Assembly: GCA_006218065.1 (NCBI GenBank)
Contig: VBWE01000026.1
Coordinates: forward strand, 48,210-112,209
Direction of reading: 5' to 3'
Source: Bacteroidota bacterium
GTDB taxonomy: Bacteria; Bacteroidota; Bacteroidia; Palsa-965
DNA: 64,000 nt
A program made the translations under genes and the position numbers. Shown one piece after another: positions 8,921 through 17,595 of this stretch. Under the pieces are notes generated by a model. That model was not told the origin of the DNA. It did not search any database and worked only from the letters and a program-made list of their open reading frames with translations. Each line of letters begins with the position of its first letter. Position 1 is the first letter of the stretch.

Positions 8921-9334
8921 ATGAAACACAAACGTCTGCCGGTCCCGCCTTTTACGCTGGAAACAGCTTTGCAAAAAGTGCAGGCTGCCGAAGATGCCTG
9001 GAACACCCGGGATCCTGAAAAAGTCTGTCTTGCTTACACTGCTGATACCGAGTGGAGAAACCGTACCGAGTTTTTGAACGGAAGAGAAGAAGTAAAACAG
9101 TTTCTCTTTCGTAAGTGGAAAAAAGAATTGAATTATAAACTCAAAAAAGAATTGTGGGGTTTCAGAGAAAACCGCATCGCTGTCAGGTTTGAGTATGAAT
9201 GGCAGGATGAATCAGGCAATTGGTTCAGAAGTTATGGAAACGAAAACTGGGAGTTTGATGAAAACGGGTTCATGAAAAAACGATTTGCAAGCATTAATGA
9301 TTTACCCATAAAAGAATCGGAGCGCAAACTATAA
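8921..9334 (+). CDS. NTF2-like protein, DUF1348 family
   Basis: 137 residues. The layout ([58 protein letters not shown]) is that of the DUF1348 branch of the NTF2-like/SnoaL fold, a small cone-shaped pocket protein of unknown substrate. It sits 15 nt before an AraC regulator and probably shares its message. It begins just after the terminator of the redox pair. Base composition is AT-rich like its neighbours at 7890-10228. Confidence 0.85.
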   Translation: MKHKRLPVPPFTLETALQKVQAAEDAWNTRDPEKVCLAYTADTEWRNRTEFLNGREEVKQFLFRKWKKELNYKLKKELWGFRENRIAVRFEYEWQDESGNWFRSYGNENWEFDENGFMKKRFASINDLPIKESERKL

Positions 9335-9349
9335 TCTTATATTTATACT

Positions 9350-10228
9350 ATGCATCGGCAATCTGTTTTCACACTTATAAACCCGCAAAACGGAAATCTT
9401 GCATTTAAACTTTTTTTATTTGAAGACGGCACTCATTTCGACCACGTACAACGCAATAATTATTATTCTCTCATTTGGATAACACAAGGACAGGGAAAAG
9501 TAAAAGCTGATTTTTCGGAATACGTTTTTGAGCAAAACGTTTTATTTTCATTCTCTCCTTACCAGCCTTTTATGTTTTTACCAGGCAATATAAAAGGAGT
9601 TGCCATTCACTTCCATCCTGATTTTTTCTGCATTCACAAGCACCAGGCAGAGGTTGCATGCAATGGCGTTTTGTTCAACAATATATACCAACCGCCATTC
9701 ATTGCAGTAGATGAGCACTCAGCAGCTACTTTTAAAATGCTGATGGATCAGATAAAAACCGAAATGCAAAATCCAGCCCTGGCACAATACGAATTACTGG
9801 TTTCTTACCTGAAAATATTTTTGATCACCGCATCACGGTTAAAAGCAGAACAACAGCCAAAAGCCTTCCAGGCAGTGGCTGGTTTGAAAGAACCGTTCAT
9901 TCTTCAAAATCTTAAAGAGGCTATTGAAAAATATTTTAAAACCAAACATTCCGCCGGCGATTATGCCAACATACTGAACATTTCTGCAAAAGCCCTGGCA
10001 AAAATCACCAAAACTTATTTCAATAAAACAGTCACCGACCTGATTACAGAAAGGATTATTATTGAAGCCAAGCGGGAATTGTATCTCACCAACAAACCCA
10101 TTAAAACGATTGCTTACGAACTGGGATACCAGGATGAATATTATTTCAGCCGCTTCTTCAAAACCAACTCCGATATTTCTCCGCAAATGTATCGTAACAC
10201 CATCGGGGTCGGCAGAGGCGAAAACTGA
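9350..10228 (+). CDS. AraC-family transcriptional regulator
   Basis: 292 residues. The N-terminal ~150 residues form a cupin-like sensing domain (FDHVQRNNYYSLIWI, GVAIHFHPDFF). The C-terminal ~100 residues carry two helix-turn-helix motifs; the second, IKTIAYELGYQDEYYFSRFFKTN, is the AraC signature. It probably controls the DUF1348 gene just upstream and perhaps the AhpD/thioredoxin pair, by position only. AT-rich like the rest of this cassette; a terminator follows at 10229-10280. Confidence 0.92.
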   Translation: MHRQSVFTLINPQNGNLAFKLFLFEDGTHFDHVQRNNYYSLIWITQGQGKVKADFSEYVFEQNVLFSFSPYQPFMFLPGNIKGVAIHFHPDFFCIHKHQAEVACNGVLFNNIYQPPFIAVDEHSAATFKMLMDQIKTEMQNPALAQYELLVSYLKIFLITASRLKAEQQPKAFQAVAGLKEPFILQNLKEAIEKYFKTKHSAGDYANILNISAKALAKITKTYFNKTVTDLITERIIIEAKRELYLTNKPIKTIAYELGYQDEYYFSRFFKTNSDISPQMYRNTIGVGRGEN

Positions 10229-10280
10229 CCAGCCTCCAATACTGTTTCAATAACTGAACCAGTATTGAAAGCTGGTTTTT
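10229..10280 (+). terminator. Terminator hairpin after AraC gene
   Basis: Arms at 10229-10244 and 10260-10275 pair (CAATACTG with CAGTATTG, CCAGC with GCTGG, small bulge between), followed by TTTTTG. It lies immediately after the AraC stop. Confidence 0.75.
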
Positions 10281-10319
10281 GTCCGAAGGACTCCTTTGGA
10301 GGAAATTGTTTTTTGAAAG

Positions 10320-10748
10320 TTACTTCTCCAGCAAATCCTTCAATCCACCCATCACCATTTTCCAGTTGTCCACGGAGTGTTTCGCCTTTTCTTCCGTTTC
10401 GATATTCTGCTGGAAGATCGTGAGTTTCGTTCCGCCGTTTTCCGCAGAAAGCCGGTACGTGATTTCACCGTAATTCTCCGGGATATCTTCCTGGCCGGAA
10501 AAAGAACTGAAATAGCTGTACCGAAGCAGCGCATCCTTTTCAATATCGAGGATAAATCCTTTATCGAGGTATCCCGTGCCTTCCCAAACACCTTTGAAGT
10601 GCAGCGTGCTTCCTTTTTTCCAGTCGGAAACGGCTTCCGTTCCGAAAAAATATTTCCGGATCTGGTCAGGATTCGTCAGGCCGTCCCAGACTGCGGAAAC
10701 CGGCGCATTGAAATGCATGTCGACTGTGGCTGTATGCGGATATTTCAT
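10320..10748 (-). CDS. SRPBCC-domain (AHSA1/START-like) protein
   Basis: 142 residues from ATG at 10748; a longer frame to 10775 would cross the promoter box. The start MKYPHTATVDMHFNAPVSAVWDGLTNPDQIRKYFFG is the standard opening of Aha1-like SRPBCC proteins, and WKMVMGGLKDLLEK is the C-terminal helix over the ligand pocket. These proteins bind hydrophobic ligands; the ligand here is unknown. It is convergent with the AraC gene and divergent from the second AraC gene at 10829. Confidence 0.88.
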   Translation of the reverse strand: MKYPHTATVDMHFNAPVSAVWDGLTNPDQIRKYFFGTEAVSDWKKGSTLHFKGVWEGTGYLDKGFILDIEKDALLRYSYFSSFSGQEDIPENYGEITYRLSAENGGTKLTIFQQNIETEEKAKHSVDNWKMVMGGLKDLLEK

Positions 10749-10764
10749 AGCGTTTCTTTTTTTG

Positions 10765-10772
10765 CAAAGATA
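10765..10772 (-). promoter_or_regulatory. TAnnTTTG -7 promoter box for SRPBCC gene
   Basis: TATCTTTG read on the minus strand, 16 nt before the ATG at 10748. Confidence 0.6.
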
Positions 10773-10828
10773 CATCCGCGGTTTAGCGGAAAATTGAACA
10801 AACGCGACATTTGCGAACTTTACACCGC

Positions 10829-11671
10829 ATGACTTCCCTGATCAAAACCGAAAAACCAGTCGGTGTGCTTACCGCGTTTCCGAAAGATCGCGTGGTGCTC
10901 ACGCGTTTTCATTGCCCGGAATCGCTGGCCCCGTTTGTCGAGCATTTCTGGATGGTTTGCTGGGACCTGCGGGGACTGCCTCCTTTTGTTTCCGAAAATC
11001 TTCCGCATCCTTCTGTGAATCTTTCCATCGAAAAAACCGCTTCACAGATCACGGGTGTGATGAAAGGAAAATTCATCCGCCGCCTCGAAGGCAAAGGATC
11101 TGTTTTTGCCGTCAAATTTCTTCCCGGCGGTTTTTATCCTTTTTATAACAAACCTGTTTCCGCGCTCTGCAACAGGGTAATCGATCCGGCCGTGATCTGG
11201 GGAAAACCGTTTACCGCGCTGGCCGCTAAAATCATCGCGGCGCAGAAACCTGAAGTAAAAATCAGGCTGATGGAAAAATTCCTGCTCGGGCTGAAACCGG
11301 TCGCCGATCCGCAGATACTGTTCCTCAACCGCCTGCTGAAAAAAATCCGGGACGACCGCAGCATCGCTTCCGTGGAACGACTCTCGGAATTCAGCGGCAC
11401 GGGTACCCGCAACCTGCAGCGCCTGTTCAGCACTTACGCCGGCATCAGCCCGAAGTGGATCATCCGCCGTTACCGCCTGCACGAAGCGGTGGAACGTTTG
11501 AAAACCGGCAAAAAAATAAACCTCGTCGGGCTGGCCTACGAACTCGGTTATGCCGACCAGGCCCATTTTATCCGCGACTTCCGGAACATCGTGGGCGCCA
11601 CGCCTGCAAATTATGCACGGCTGGTGAATACTTCTTCGAAAACAAGCCGGGGCAAGAAATCTTCTCCCTAA
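10829..11671 (+). CDS. AraC-family regulator with DUF6597-like N-terminal domain
   Basis: 280 residues from ATG at 10829 (MTSLIKTEKPVG). The N-terminal half (APFVEHFWMVCWDL, HPSVNLSIE, GSVFAVKFLPGGFYPF) matches the DUF6597 sensor found with many AraC proteins; the C-terminal half ends in an AraC double helix-turn-helix (LVGLAYELGYADQAHFIRDF). It lies 37 nt upstream of an MFS drug exporter on the same strand, so it is a good candidate regulator of that exporter. GC-rich, unlike the other AraC gene. Confidence 0.9.
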   Translation: MTSLIKTEKPVGVLTAFPKDRVVLTRFHCPESLAPFVEHFWMVCWDLRGLPPFVSENLPHPSVNLSIEKTASQITGVMKGKFIRRLEGKGSVFAVKFLPGGFYPFYNKPVSALCNRVIDPAVIWGKPFTALAAKIIAAQKPEVKIRLMEKFLLGLKPVADPQILFLNRLLKKIRDDRSIASVERLSEFSGTGTRNLQRLFSTYAGISPKWIIRRYRLHEAVERLKTGKKINLVGLAYELGYADQAHFIRDFRNIVGATPANYARLVNTSSKTSRGKKSSP

Positions 11672-11708
11672 ATTTGCCCGTCATTAAAATGAGGGACGCC
11701 ACCACGTC

Positions 11709-12938
11709 ATGAGCGAGAAGCAGAATAACAAAGCCTTGTTTTTTATTTTCATTACCGTCCTGGTCGATTCCATCGGGCTGGGCATCATCATACCCGTTCT
11801 GCCTGGCCTGATCCAGAAAATGATGCACTGTTCGGTGAGCGAAGCCAATTATTACGGCAACGCCATGCTCACAGTGTACGCGCTCATGCAATTTGTTTTC
11901 GCACCGATCATCGGCGCGCTGAGCGACCGTTACGGCAGGCGGCCGGTGCTGCTGCTGTCGCTGTTCGGTTTCGGTGTGGATTATCTTTTGCTTGCTTTCG
12001 CGCCGAGCATCGGCTGGTTTTTTCTCGGCCGCATCATCGCCGGTTTTACCGGGGCCAGTTTTACCACGGCCAGCGCATACATCGCCGACGTCAGTCCGCC
12101 TGAAAAACGTTCGCAGAACTACGGCATCATCGGCGCCGGTTTCGGCATGGGCTTTATCATCGGTCCGGCTATCGGCGGATTTATAAGCGAACTCGGCGAC
12201 CGCATCCCGTTTTTCGTAGCGGCCGGGCTCGCGCTGCTGAACTGGTTCTACGGTTTCTTCATTCTTCCCGAATCGCTGAAACCGGAAAACCGCCGCAGGT
12301 TCGAATGGAAACGCGCCAACCCGATCGGTTCTCTTGTTCACCTGAAACGTTATCCTGCGCTGGTCGGCATTGCGCTCATGTTTTTCCTGCAAAGCCTGGC
12401 CGGGCAATCGCTGCCTTCCACCTGGGCGTATTTTTCCATCGAGCGTTTCAACTGGTCCGAAGGCACGATCGGGGCTTCGCTGGCAGTAGTCGGTATTTCG
12501 ATCGCGCTGGTGCAGGCGGTGCTCAACCGGATACTCATTCCAAAAATCGGTGAAAAACGATCCATTTATGCCGGGCTCATGTTCAGCATCCTCGGTTTTG
12601 TTTTCTGCGCCGCTTCATTCCAGTCGTGGATGCTTTTCGCCGCCTGCATTCCGCTCGCGCTGGGCGGACTGGCCGGTCCAACGATACAAGGCGTGGCTTC
12701 GAAACAGGTGCCTGCAAATGAACAGGGCGAGCTCCAGGGATTTTTAACCAGCCTGATGAGCCTGACTTCGATCCTGGGACCGATGCTCTTCGGTTTTCTG
12801 TTCGGTTTTTTCACCGGCCATTCCGCACCGGCTTATGTTCCCGGCGCACCGTTTTATGCGGCGGCATTACTCACGCTCGGTACTTTGTTTGTCGGTTTTG
12901 TCGTGCTGAAAAGATATCTCGGCGCGAAAGCGGAATAG
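11709..12938 (+). CDS. MFS exporter, TetA/multidrug (DHA1) type
   Basis: 409 residues with 12 predicted transmembrane helices. The motif-A loop GALSDRYGRRPVLL between helices 2 and 3, FVDSIGLGIIIPVLP-like helix 1 and GAGFGMGFIIGPAIGG in helix 5 (motif C, typical of antiporters) place it with the TetA/TCR drug-proton antiporters. The substrate cannot be assigned; many Bacteroidota carry such chromosomal TCR/Tet relatives without tetracycline resistance. It is probably co-transcribed with the AraC gene upstream. The stretch to 13,196 (258 nt) holds an extended hairpin and a promoter box. Confidence 0.9.
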   Translation: MSEKQNNKALFFIFITVLVDSIGLGIIIPVLPGLIQKMMHCSVSEANYYGNAMLTVYALMQFVFAPIIGALSDRYGRRPVLLLSLFGFGVDYLLLAFAPSIGWFFLGRIIAGFTGASFTTASAYIADVSPPEKRSQNYGIIGAGFGMGFIIGPAIGGFISELGDRIPFFVAAGLALLNWFYGFFILPESLKPENRRRFEWKRANPIGSLVHLKRYPALVGIALMFFLQSLAGQSLPSTWAYFSIERFNWSEGTIGASLAVVGISIALVQAVLNRILIPKIGEKRSIYAGLMFSILGFVFCAASFQSWMLFAACIPLALGGLAGPTIQGVASKQVPANEQGELQGFLTSLMSLTSILGPMLFGFLFGFFTGHSAPAYVPGAPFYAAALLTLGTLFVGFVVLKRYLGAKAE

Positions 12939-12961
12939 AAAGTGCATCTGCCCGGACATTT

Positions 12962-13053
12962 TAACGCACAATGTCAAACGCACAATGAACAATGTTCATC
13001 GGACGAATTCGTTGGTCCTTGAACGTTGTGCGTTTGGTATTGAGCGTTTTTTC
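12962..13053 (+). terminator. Long imperfect hairpin after MFS gene, probable terminator
   Basis: Arms 12962-12986 and 13025-13049 are imperfect inverted repeats with an 11-nt perfect core (CAAACGCACAA at 12975-12985 with TTGTGCGTTTG at 13026-13036); a smaller hairpin lies in the loop (13001-13018). A T-rich run follows. It may equally be a REP-like element. Confidence 0.55.
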
Positions 13054-13169
13054 CTGCTCTGCCGGAATAAAAACCATCATGCGGCTTACCGTTTCTTACC
13101 TGGAAACAGCCGCTACTTCCCTGTAGTTTCCTTTGGTTAATTGTTGCTCCTGTGCAGGCATCCTCTCGG

Positions 13170-13177
13170 TATGTTTG
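13170..13177 (+). promoter_or_regulatory. TAnnTTTG -7 promoter box for T9SS cargo gene
   Basis: TATGTTTG, 19 nt before the ATG at 13197. Confidence 0.55.
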
Positions 13178-13196
13178 CCACAAAAAACAGAAAACC

Positions 13197-14765
13197 ATGA
13201 AAAACCTGCACAAATTCCTGCTCTCTTCCATTGCAGTTGTGGCGGCGCTTTTCTCCCCGGAAACCGGGAAGACGGCTACGTACAGTAATTTCATTTTTGT
13301 TGTCGAACTGACCGATGCGGCGGGCAACAATCCGAAAAATTGTTTCAACATCTGCGTCGGCGATTACATTTACCTGAAGAACAAATGCGTATACAATTAC
13401 AGCTGCGTAGCCGGCGGTCCGGGCGTGCCGATTTTCCCCGGGCTTACTGGCAACCTGGAATGTTATAAGCTCGGACCTTACGCTACCGTTACAGGCGGAC
13501 TGGTTCCTGTAACCGGAACGGCAACCGGCAGCACGTGGGATTACAATGAGGTGCTTCCTGTTAAAATCACTTCTGCTATTGCCGGCACTATTACACAAAC
13601 CTGCGGAAGCAGTTTGCGCAACGTGTATTTTCAATACTTCGGTTCGCCGGGTGAAGTCGCTTTCGTGAACTGCCCACCACTCGCGCCCAACCAATGGATG
13701 TTTTACGGCCGTGCGAATACAAAACCCACCATCACCACGAGCGCATCGCCTGCCACCATCTGCAACGGCAGTTCAACTACGCTCACCGCAACCGGCGGAA
13801 CAAGTTACTCCTGGTCGCCTTCCTCTTCGGTAAGCTGCCCGACCTGCGCAACGACTGTGGCCACGCCGACCGTAACGACATCCTATGTCGTTACAGTTAC
13901 CAACTCGTCCGGGTGCACCAATACGAAAACGGTAACTGTCACGGTGAACTACGGACCCACGGTAAAACTTAAAGACATGGCGCTTTGTCCCGGCGACCCG
14001 TGGCCGGTACTGAATGCCGGTGCGGGAGCTACGAGCTACGCATGGACTTACAACAGTGTGCTCGTGGGTGGCGGACAATACCTGCCTACGGCGTCTTACG
14101 GTTACGGTACATATGCGGTAACGGTAACGGGCAGCAACGGCTGCAGTACATACGCGGTGGCCAACATCACGCTTGATCCGTCGGGAACGCCTGATGCGTC
14201 GTTTAATTATAACGTCAGCGTAGTTGGTCCCTCGGCATACTTGTCGGCAACAGCGATGTATTCGAATACGCACAATACCTGGGAGCTTTATAATTCCAAC
14301 AGCTCGGGCGCTTTACTGAGTCTCATCGAAGGCATTTCCTATACTGCCGGCGGAAATTCCTACAATTTCGCTACTTCCGTTCCTACTTATAACTGGTACC
14401 TGATCCGGCACATCGCGGCCCGCGAGCCCTGCCTGGTTACGGATACTGCCGTTGCGCTGATTTATGTAACTACAGGAACACACCAGCTTTCCTGGCTGGG
14501 TGATGCGGAACCCGGCATCGTATCGCTGAACCTTTACCCGAATCCGTCCGAAGGTCTTTTCAACCTGGAAATCGCAGGAGCTTCGGCCGAAGTGCCCGTA
14601 CAAATCGAGGTATTCAGTATGACCGGGAGCCGCGTTTTCAGCAGCACGGAAACAGGCGCCGCAAACCTGCTCCCGATCGATTTAGCGGTATATCCGAAAG
14701 GCATTTACCTGCTGCGCATCAGTTCGGGTGAAGAAATGCTGACCAAAAAACTGGTCGTGCATTAA
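13197..14765 (+). CDS. T9SS-sorted secreted protein with PKD/Ig-like domains
   Basis: 522 residues from ATG at 13197. There is a signal peptide (MKNLHKFLLSSIAVVAALFS). The N-terminal domain holds several Cys residues (CFNICVGDYIYLKNKC). Ig/PKD-like modules follow (ATICNGSSTTLTATGGTSYSW, TVATPTVTTSYVVTVTN), of the kind common in Bacteroidota exoproteins. The last ~80 residues are a type A T9SS sorting domain (LNLYPNPSEGLFNLEI, VFSMTGSRV, GIYLLRISSGEEMLTKKLVV). Expected at the cell surface or secreted. The binding target is unknown. It stands alone between a hairpin upstream and a 165-bp palindromic element downstream. Confidence 0.85.
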   Translation: MKNLHKFLLSSIAVVAALFSPETGKTATYSNFIFVVELTDAAGNNPKNCFNICVGDYIYLKNKCVYNYSCVAGGPGVPIFPGLTGNLECYKLGPYATVTGGLVPVTGTATGSTWDYNEVLPVKITSAIAGTITQTCGSSLRNVYFQYFGSPGEVAFVNCPPLAPNQWMFYGRANTKPTITTSASPATICNGSSTTLTATGGTSYSWSPSSSVSCPTCATTVATPTVTTSYVVTVTNSSGCTNTKTVTVTVNYGPTVKLKDMALCPGDPWPVLNAGAGATSYAWTYNSVLVGGGQYLPTASYGYGTYAVTVTGSNGCSTYAVANITLDPSGTPDASFNYNVSVVGPSAYLSATAMYSNTHNTWELYNSNSSGALLSLIEGISYTAGGNSYNFATSVPTYNWYLIRHIAAREPCLVTDTAVALIYVTTGTHQLSWLGDAEPGIVSLNLYPNPSEGLFNLEIAGASAEVPVQIEVFSMTGSRVFSSTETGAANLLPIDLAVYPKGIYLLRISSGEEMLTKKLVVH

Positions 14766-14928
14766 GAAACTGTTTGGACTTTATCTTTTCAGTTTGTTAT
14801 GCGCCTTTTTTGTCCGGCTTTCGTTGCTTTTCTTGACCGTAACAGCTCCGCTATGGCCTGCGAAAAGCGTCTCGTCCGGACAAAAAATCCATCATAACAA
14901 TTCTGAAAAACAAAATCCAAACAGTTTC
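14766..14928. repeat. 163-bp near-complete palindromic element
   Basis: The terminal arms GAAACTGTTTGGA (14766-14778) and its complement (14916-14928) are perfect. The two halves also match further in with small mismatches: TGTTATG with CATAACA, TTTTTTGTCCGG with CCGGACAAAAAA, GCTTTTC with GAAAAGC. The whole stretch could fold into one long hairpin. It begins 1 nt after the T9SS cargo stop. No coding content; I found only this copy in the window. It fills most of the 340-nt gene-free gap, with a terminator and the lpxD promoter filling the rest. Confidence 0.75.
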
Positions 14929-14958
14929 TAAGTGTATAAATCATTTCGCGATCCGTCG

Positions 14959-14990
14959 AAAAGGCTGCTTCCCCGGAGCGGCCTTTTTTC
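14959..14990 (+). terminator. Rho-independent terminator
   Basis: AAAAGGCTGCT and AGCGGCCTTTT arms with one mismatch, loop TCCCCGG, then a T run. It shields lpxD from upstream read-through. Confidence 0.75.
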
Positions 14991-15091
14991 ATGTCTGCCT
15001 GTTACCCGGAACCTTCAGCACCCGGATAACAGGCGTAGTTTTGAACAGGCGATCCTTTAAACCTTTTCGTCCCGCGCACGTCCAATTTGAT

Positions 15092-15099
15092 TAAATTTG
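15092..15099 (+). promoter_or_regulatory. TAnnTTTG -7 promoter box for lpxD operon
   Basis: TAAATTTG ends 6 nt before the lpxD ATG at 15106, implying a message with almost no 5' leader. Confidence 0.6.
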
Positions 15100-15105
15100 A
15101 ACCCA

Positions 15106-16155
15106 ATGGAATTCAAGGCGCAAATGATCGCCGTTTTAACCGGCGGTACCGTGGAGGGAAACCCGGAAGCCAGTGTTACCCGGCTGTCTAAAATCGAAGA
15201 AGGCACGCCCGGCTCGCTGACCTTTCTTTCCAATCCGCAATACACACCGTTTATTTATACGACCGGCGCAAGCGTCGCGATCGTAAACCAGGATTTTCAG
15301 CCCGAGCAGGCGCTTCCGAAAGACCTCACGCTCATCCGTGTAGCCGATGCGCGCCAGGCTTTCGCCAAACTGCTGGAGGCATACAATAACGTACGTTTCA
15401 GCCAGACCGGCACCGATGCACAGGCGTACGTTTCGCCTTCGGCCAAAATCGGGAAGAACGTGTGGATCGGTGCGCAGGCTTATGTGGGCGACCATGCCGT
15501 GATCGGCGACAACAGCAAAATTTTTCCGCAGGCTTTCGTCGGGCAGAACGCGCAGGTGGGCAACCATACCACGCTGTATGCCGGCGTAAAAGTGTACCAC
15601 GATTGCGTGATCGGCAACCACTGCATCATCCAGTCGGGCGCTATTGTAGGCGGCGACGGATTCGGATTCCATCCGAACAGCGAAAACAATTACCAGAAAG
15701 TGCCGCATATCGGTAACGTGACCGTGGAAGATCACGTGGAAATCGGCGCCAATACCACCATCGACCGGGCCACGCTCGGCAGCACAGTAATCCGCAAAGG
15801 CGTAAAGCTCGACAACCTGATCCAGGTGGCGCATAACGTGGAGATCGGTGAAAACACGGTGATCGCAGCACAAACCGGCATTGCCGGTTCTACCAAAATC
15901 GGCCGCGACTGCCTCATCGGCGGACAGGTCGGCATTATCGGTCACCTGCTCATCGGCAACCGCGTGAAGATCGCCGCGCAGTCGGGCATCGGCAATAATG
16001 TAAAAGACGACGAGATCATACAGGGATCGCCGGCTTTCGGCATCGGTGATTATAAACGTTCTTACGTACTTTTCCGGGGACTTCCCTCTTTGAAAGACAG
16101 AATAGACGAACTGGAAAAGCAGCTCAACGAACTCAAACAATCCGCTTCGCAATAA
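15106..16155 (+). CDS. lpxD: UDP-3-O-acylglucosamine N-acyltransferase LpxD (copy 1)
   Basis: 349 residues from ATG at 15106. The N-terminal uridine-binding domain has [11 protein letters not shown]; the rest is a left-handed beta helix of hexapeptide repeats ([17 protein letters not shown] and so on) with the catalytic-His stretch [22 protein letters not shown]. It ends in a helical tail. It adds the N-linked 3-hydroxyacyl chain in step 3 of lipid A synthesis, as a cytoplasmic homotrimer. It is the first gene of lpxD-lpxC/fabZ-lpxA; the next ATG begins right after its stop. A diverged second copy lies at 31218-32153. Confidence 0.95.
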   Translation: MEFKAQMIAVLTGGTVEGNPEASVTRLSKIEEGTPGSLTFLSNPQYTPFIYTTGASVAIVNQDFQPEQALPKDLTLIRVADARQAFAKLLEAYNNVRFSQTGTDAQAYVSPSAKIGKNVWIGAQAYVGDHAVIGDNSKIFPQAFVGQNAQVGNHTTLYAGVKVYHDCVIGNHCIIQSGAIVGGDGFGFHPNSENNYQKVPHIGNVTVEDHVEIGANTTIDRATLGSTVIRKGVKLDNLIQVAHNVEIGENTVIAAQTGIAGSTKIGRDCLIGGQVGIIGHLLIGNRVKIAAQSGIGNNVKDDEIIQGSPAFGIGDYKRSYVLFRGLPSLKDRIDELEKQLNELKQSASQ

Positions 16156-17595
16156 ATGAGCACCATCAAACAACGCACACTGCAGAAAGCCGTTTCCGTA
16201 TCCGGCGTGGGACTTCACACGGGCAAAAAAGCGACACTGACTTTTAAGCCGGCGCCCGAGAATCACGGATTCCGTTTCTGCCGCATCGACCTGGAAGGCA
16301 AACCGGTCATACTGGCCGATGTGGATAATGTGATCGATACGGCCAGAGGCACGACGCTGGAACAAAACGGCGGACGGGTAAGCACCACCGAACATGCGCT
16401 GGCGGCACTGATGGGCATGGACCTGGATAACGTGCTGATGGAAATCGACGGTCCCGAAGTCCCTATTCTCGACGGCAGTTCCTGGCCTTTTATCCAGGCG
16501 CTTGAAACCGCCGGCATCACGGAACAAAATGCGGAACGCGAATATTTCGAGCTCACGGAAAACCTGACATACGAAGACGCGAATAAAAAAGTGGAGATGC
16601 TCGCTGTTCCGCAGGACTCTTTCCGGGTAACCGTGATGGTGGATTACAATTCGGAAATTCTCGGCACACAGCACGCTTCGATGTACCGCATCGAAGAGTT
16701 TAAAGAAAATATCGCCAAGTGCCGCACCTTTGTTTTCCTGCATGAGCTGGAAGCCCTGCTGGCGCACGACCTGATCAAAGGCGGTGATCTCGACAATGCC
16801 ATCGTGATGGTGGACAAGCCGCTTCCCGAAGAAAAAATCGCACACCTGCGCAAAGTATTCAACAAGCCCGACGTGGAAGTAAAAGGCAGCGGCGTGCTGA
16901 ATAATACGCAACTGCATTATTATAACGAGCCTGCACGGCACAAACTGCTCGACATTGTCGGCGACCTTGCGCTCGTGGGCGTGCACATGAAAATACATAT
17001 CCTCGCGGCCCGCCCGGGACATCACGGCAACGTGGAATTCGCACGCAAGATCAAAGCGCTCGTTAAAAAAGCACGCAACAAAAAACCCGAAGAACATTTC
17101 GACCCGCAGGCTCCCGCAGTGGTGGATACGGTGGGCATCATGAAAATTCTTCCGCACCGCCAGCCTTTCCTGATGGTGGATAAGATCATCGAACTCACGC
17201 CGACTTATGTGGTAGGTGTGAAAAACGTTACGATGACCGAGTTCTGGACACAGGGACATTTTCCCGACGAGCCCATCATGCCGGGCGTGCTGCTGGTGGA
17301 AGCCATGGCGCAGACAGGCGGAGTGCTTTGCCTGAAAACCGTTCCCGACCCGGAAAACTACCAGACCTATTTCCTGAAAATGGATGCGGTGAAGTTCAAA
17401 CAGAAAGTCGTTCCGGGCGATACCTGTGTTTTCAAACTCGAACTGCTCACGCCTATCCGCCGCGGACTTTGTCACATGAAAGGCACCACTTACGTGAACA
17501 ACAAAGTGGCCGCCGAAGCGGAAATGCTCGCCCTGATCGAGAAAGTGCGTAACATCGATGTTCCGAAAAAAGAACCGCAACCGGCCAACGTATGA
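16156..17595 (+). CDS. lpxC-fabZ: Bifunctional LpxC deacetylase / FabZ dehydratase
   Basis: 479 residues. The N-terminal ~310 residues are LpxC, the zinc deacetylase that commits lipid A synthesis: TTEHALAAL with zinc ligand His80, VPILDGSSWPF, and RHKLLDIVGDLAL holding the other His/Asp ligands. GHHGNVEFARKI carries the late His. The C-terminal part is FabZ, the 3-hydroxyacyl-ACP dehydratase: ILPHRQPFLMVDKI with catalytic His and GHFPDEPIMPGVLLVEAMAQ with catalytic Glu. This fusion is characteristic of Bacteroidota and related phyla and couples supply of hydroxyacyl chains to lipid A. ATG abuts the lpxD stop; its own stop overlaps the lpxA start by 4 nt. Confidence 0.96.
   Translation: MSTIKQRTLQKAVSVSGVGLHTGKKATLTFKPAPENHGFRFCRIDLEGKPVILADVDNVIDTARGTTLEQNGGRVSTTEHALAALMGMDLDNVLMEIDGPEVPILDGSSWPFIQALETAGITEQNAEREYFELTENLTYEDANKKVEMLAVPQDSFRVTVMVDYNSEILGTQHASMYRIEEFKENIAKCRTFVFLHELEALLAHDLIKGGDLDNAIVMVDKPLPEEKIAHLRKVFNKPDVEVKGSGVLNNTQLHYYNEPARHKLLDIVGDLALVGVHMKIHILAARPGHHGNVEFARKIKALVKKARNKKPEEHFDPQAPAVVDTVGIMKILPHRQPFLMVDKIIELTPTYVVGVKNVTMTEFWTQGHFPDEPIMPGVLLVEAMAQTGGVLCLKTVPDPENYQTYFLKMDAVKFKQKVVPGDTCVFKLELLTPIRRGLCHMKGTTYVNNKVAAEAEMLALIEKVRNIDVPKKEPQPANV

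Noticed and set aside
15136-17580. 814-codon open frame antisense to lpxD and lpxC-fabZ
   Set aside because: The overlapping sense genes are unmistakable; the antisense frame is His/Phe/Arg-rich with no motif and is a by-product of codon bias.
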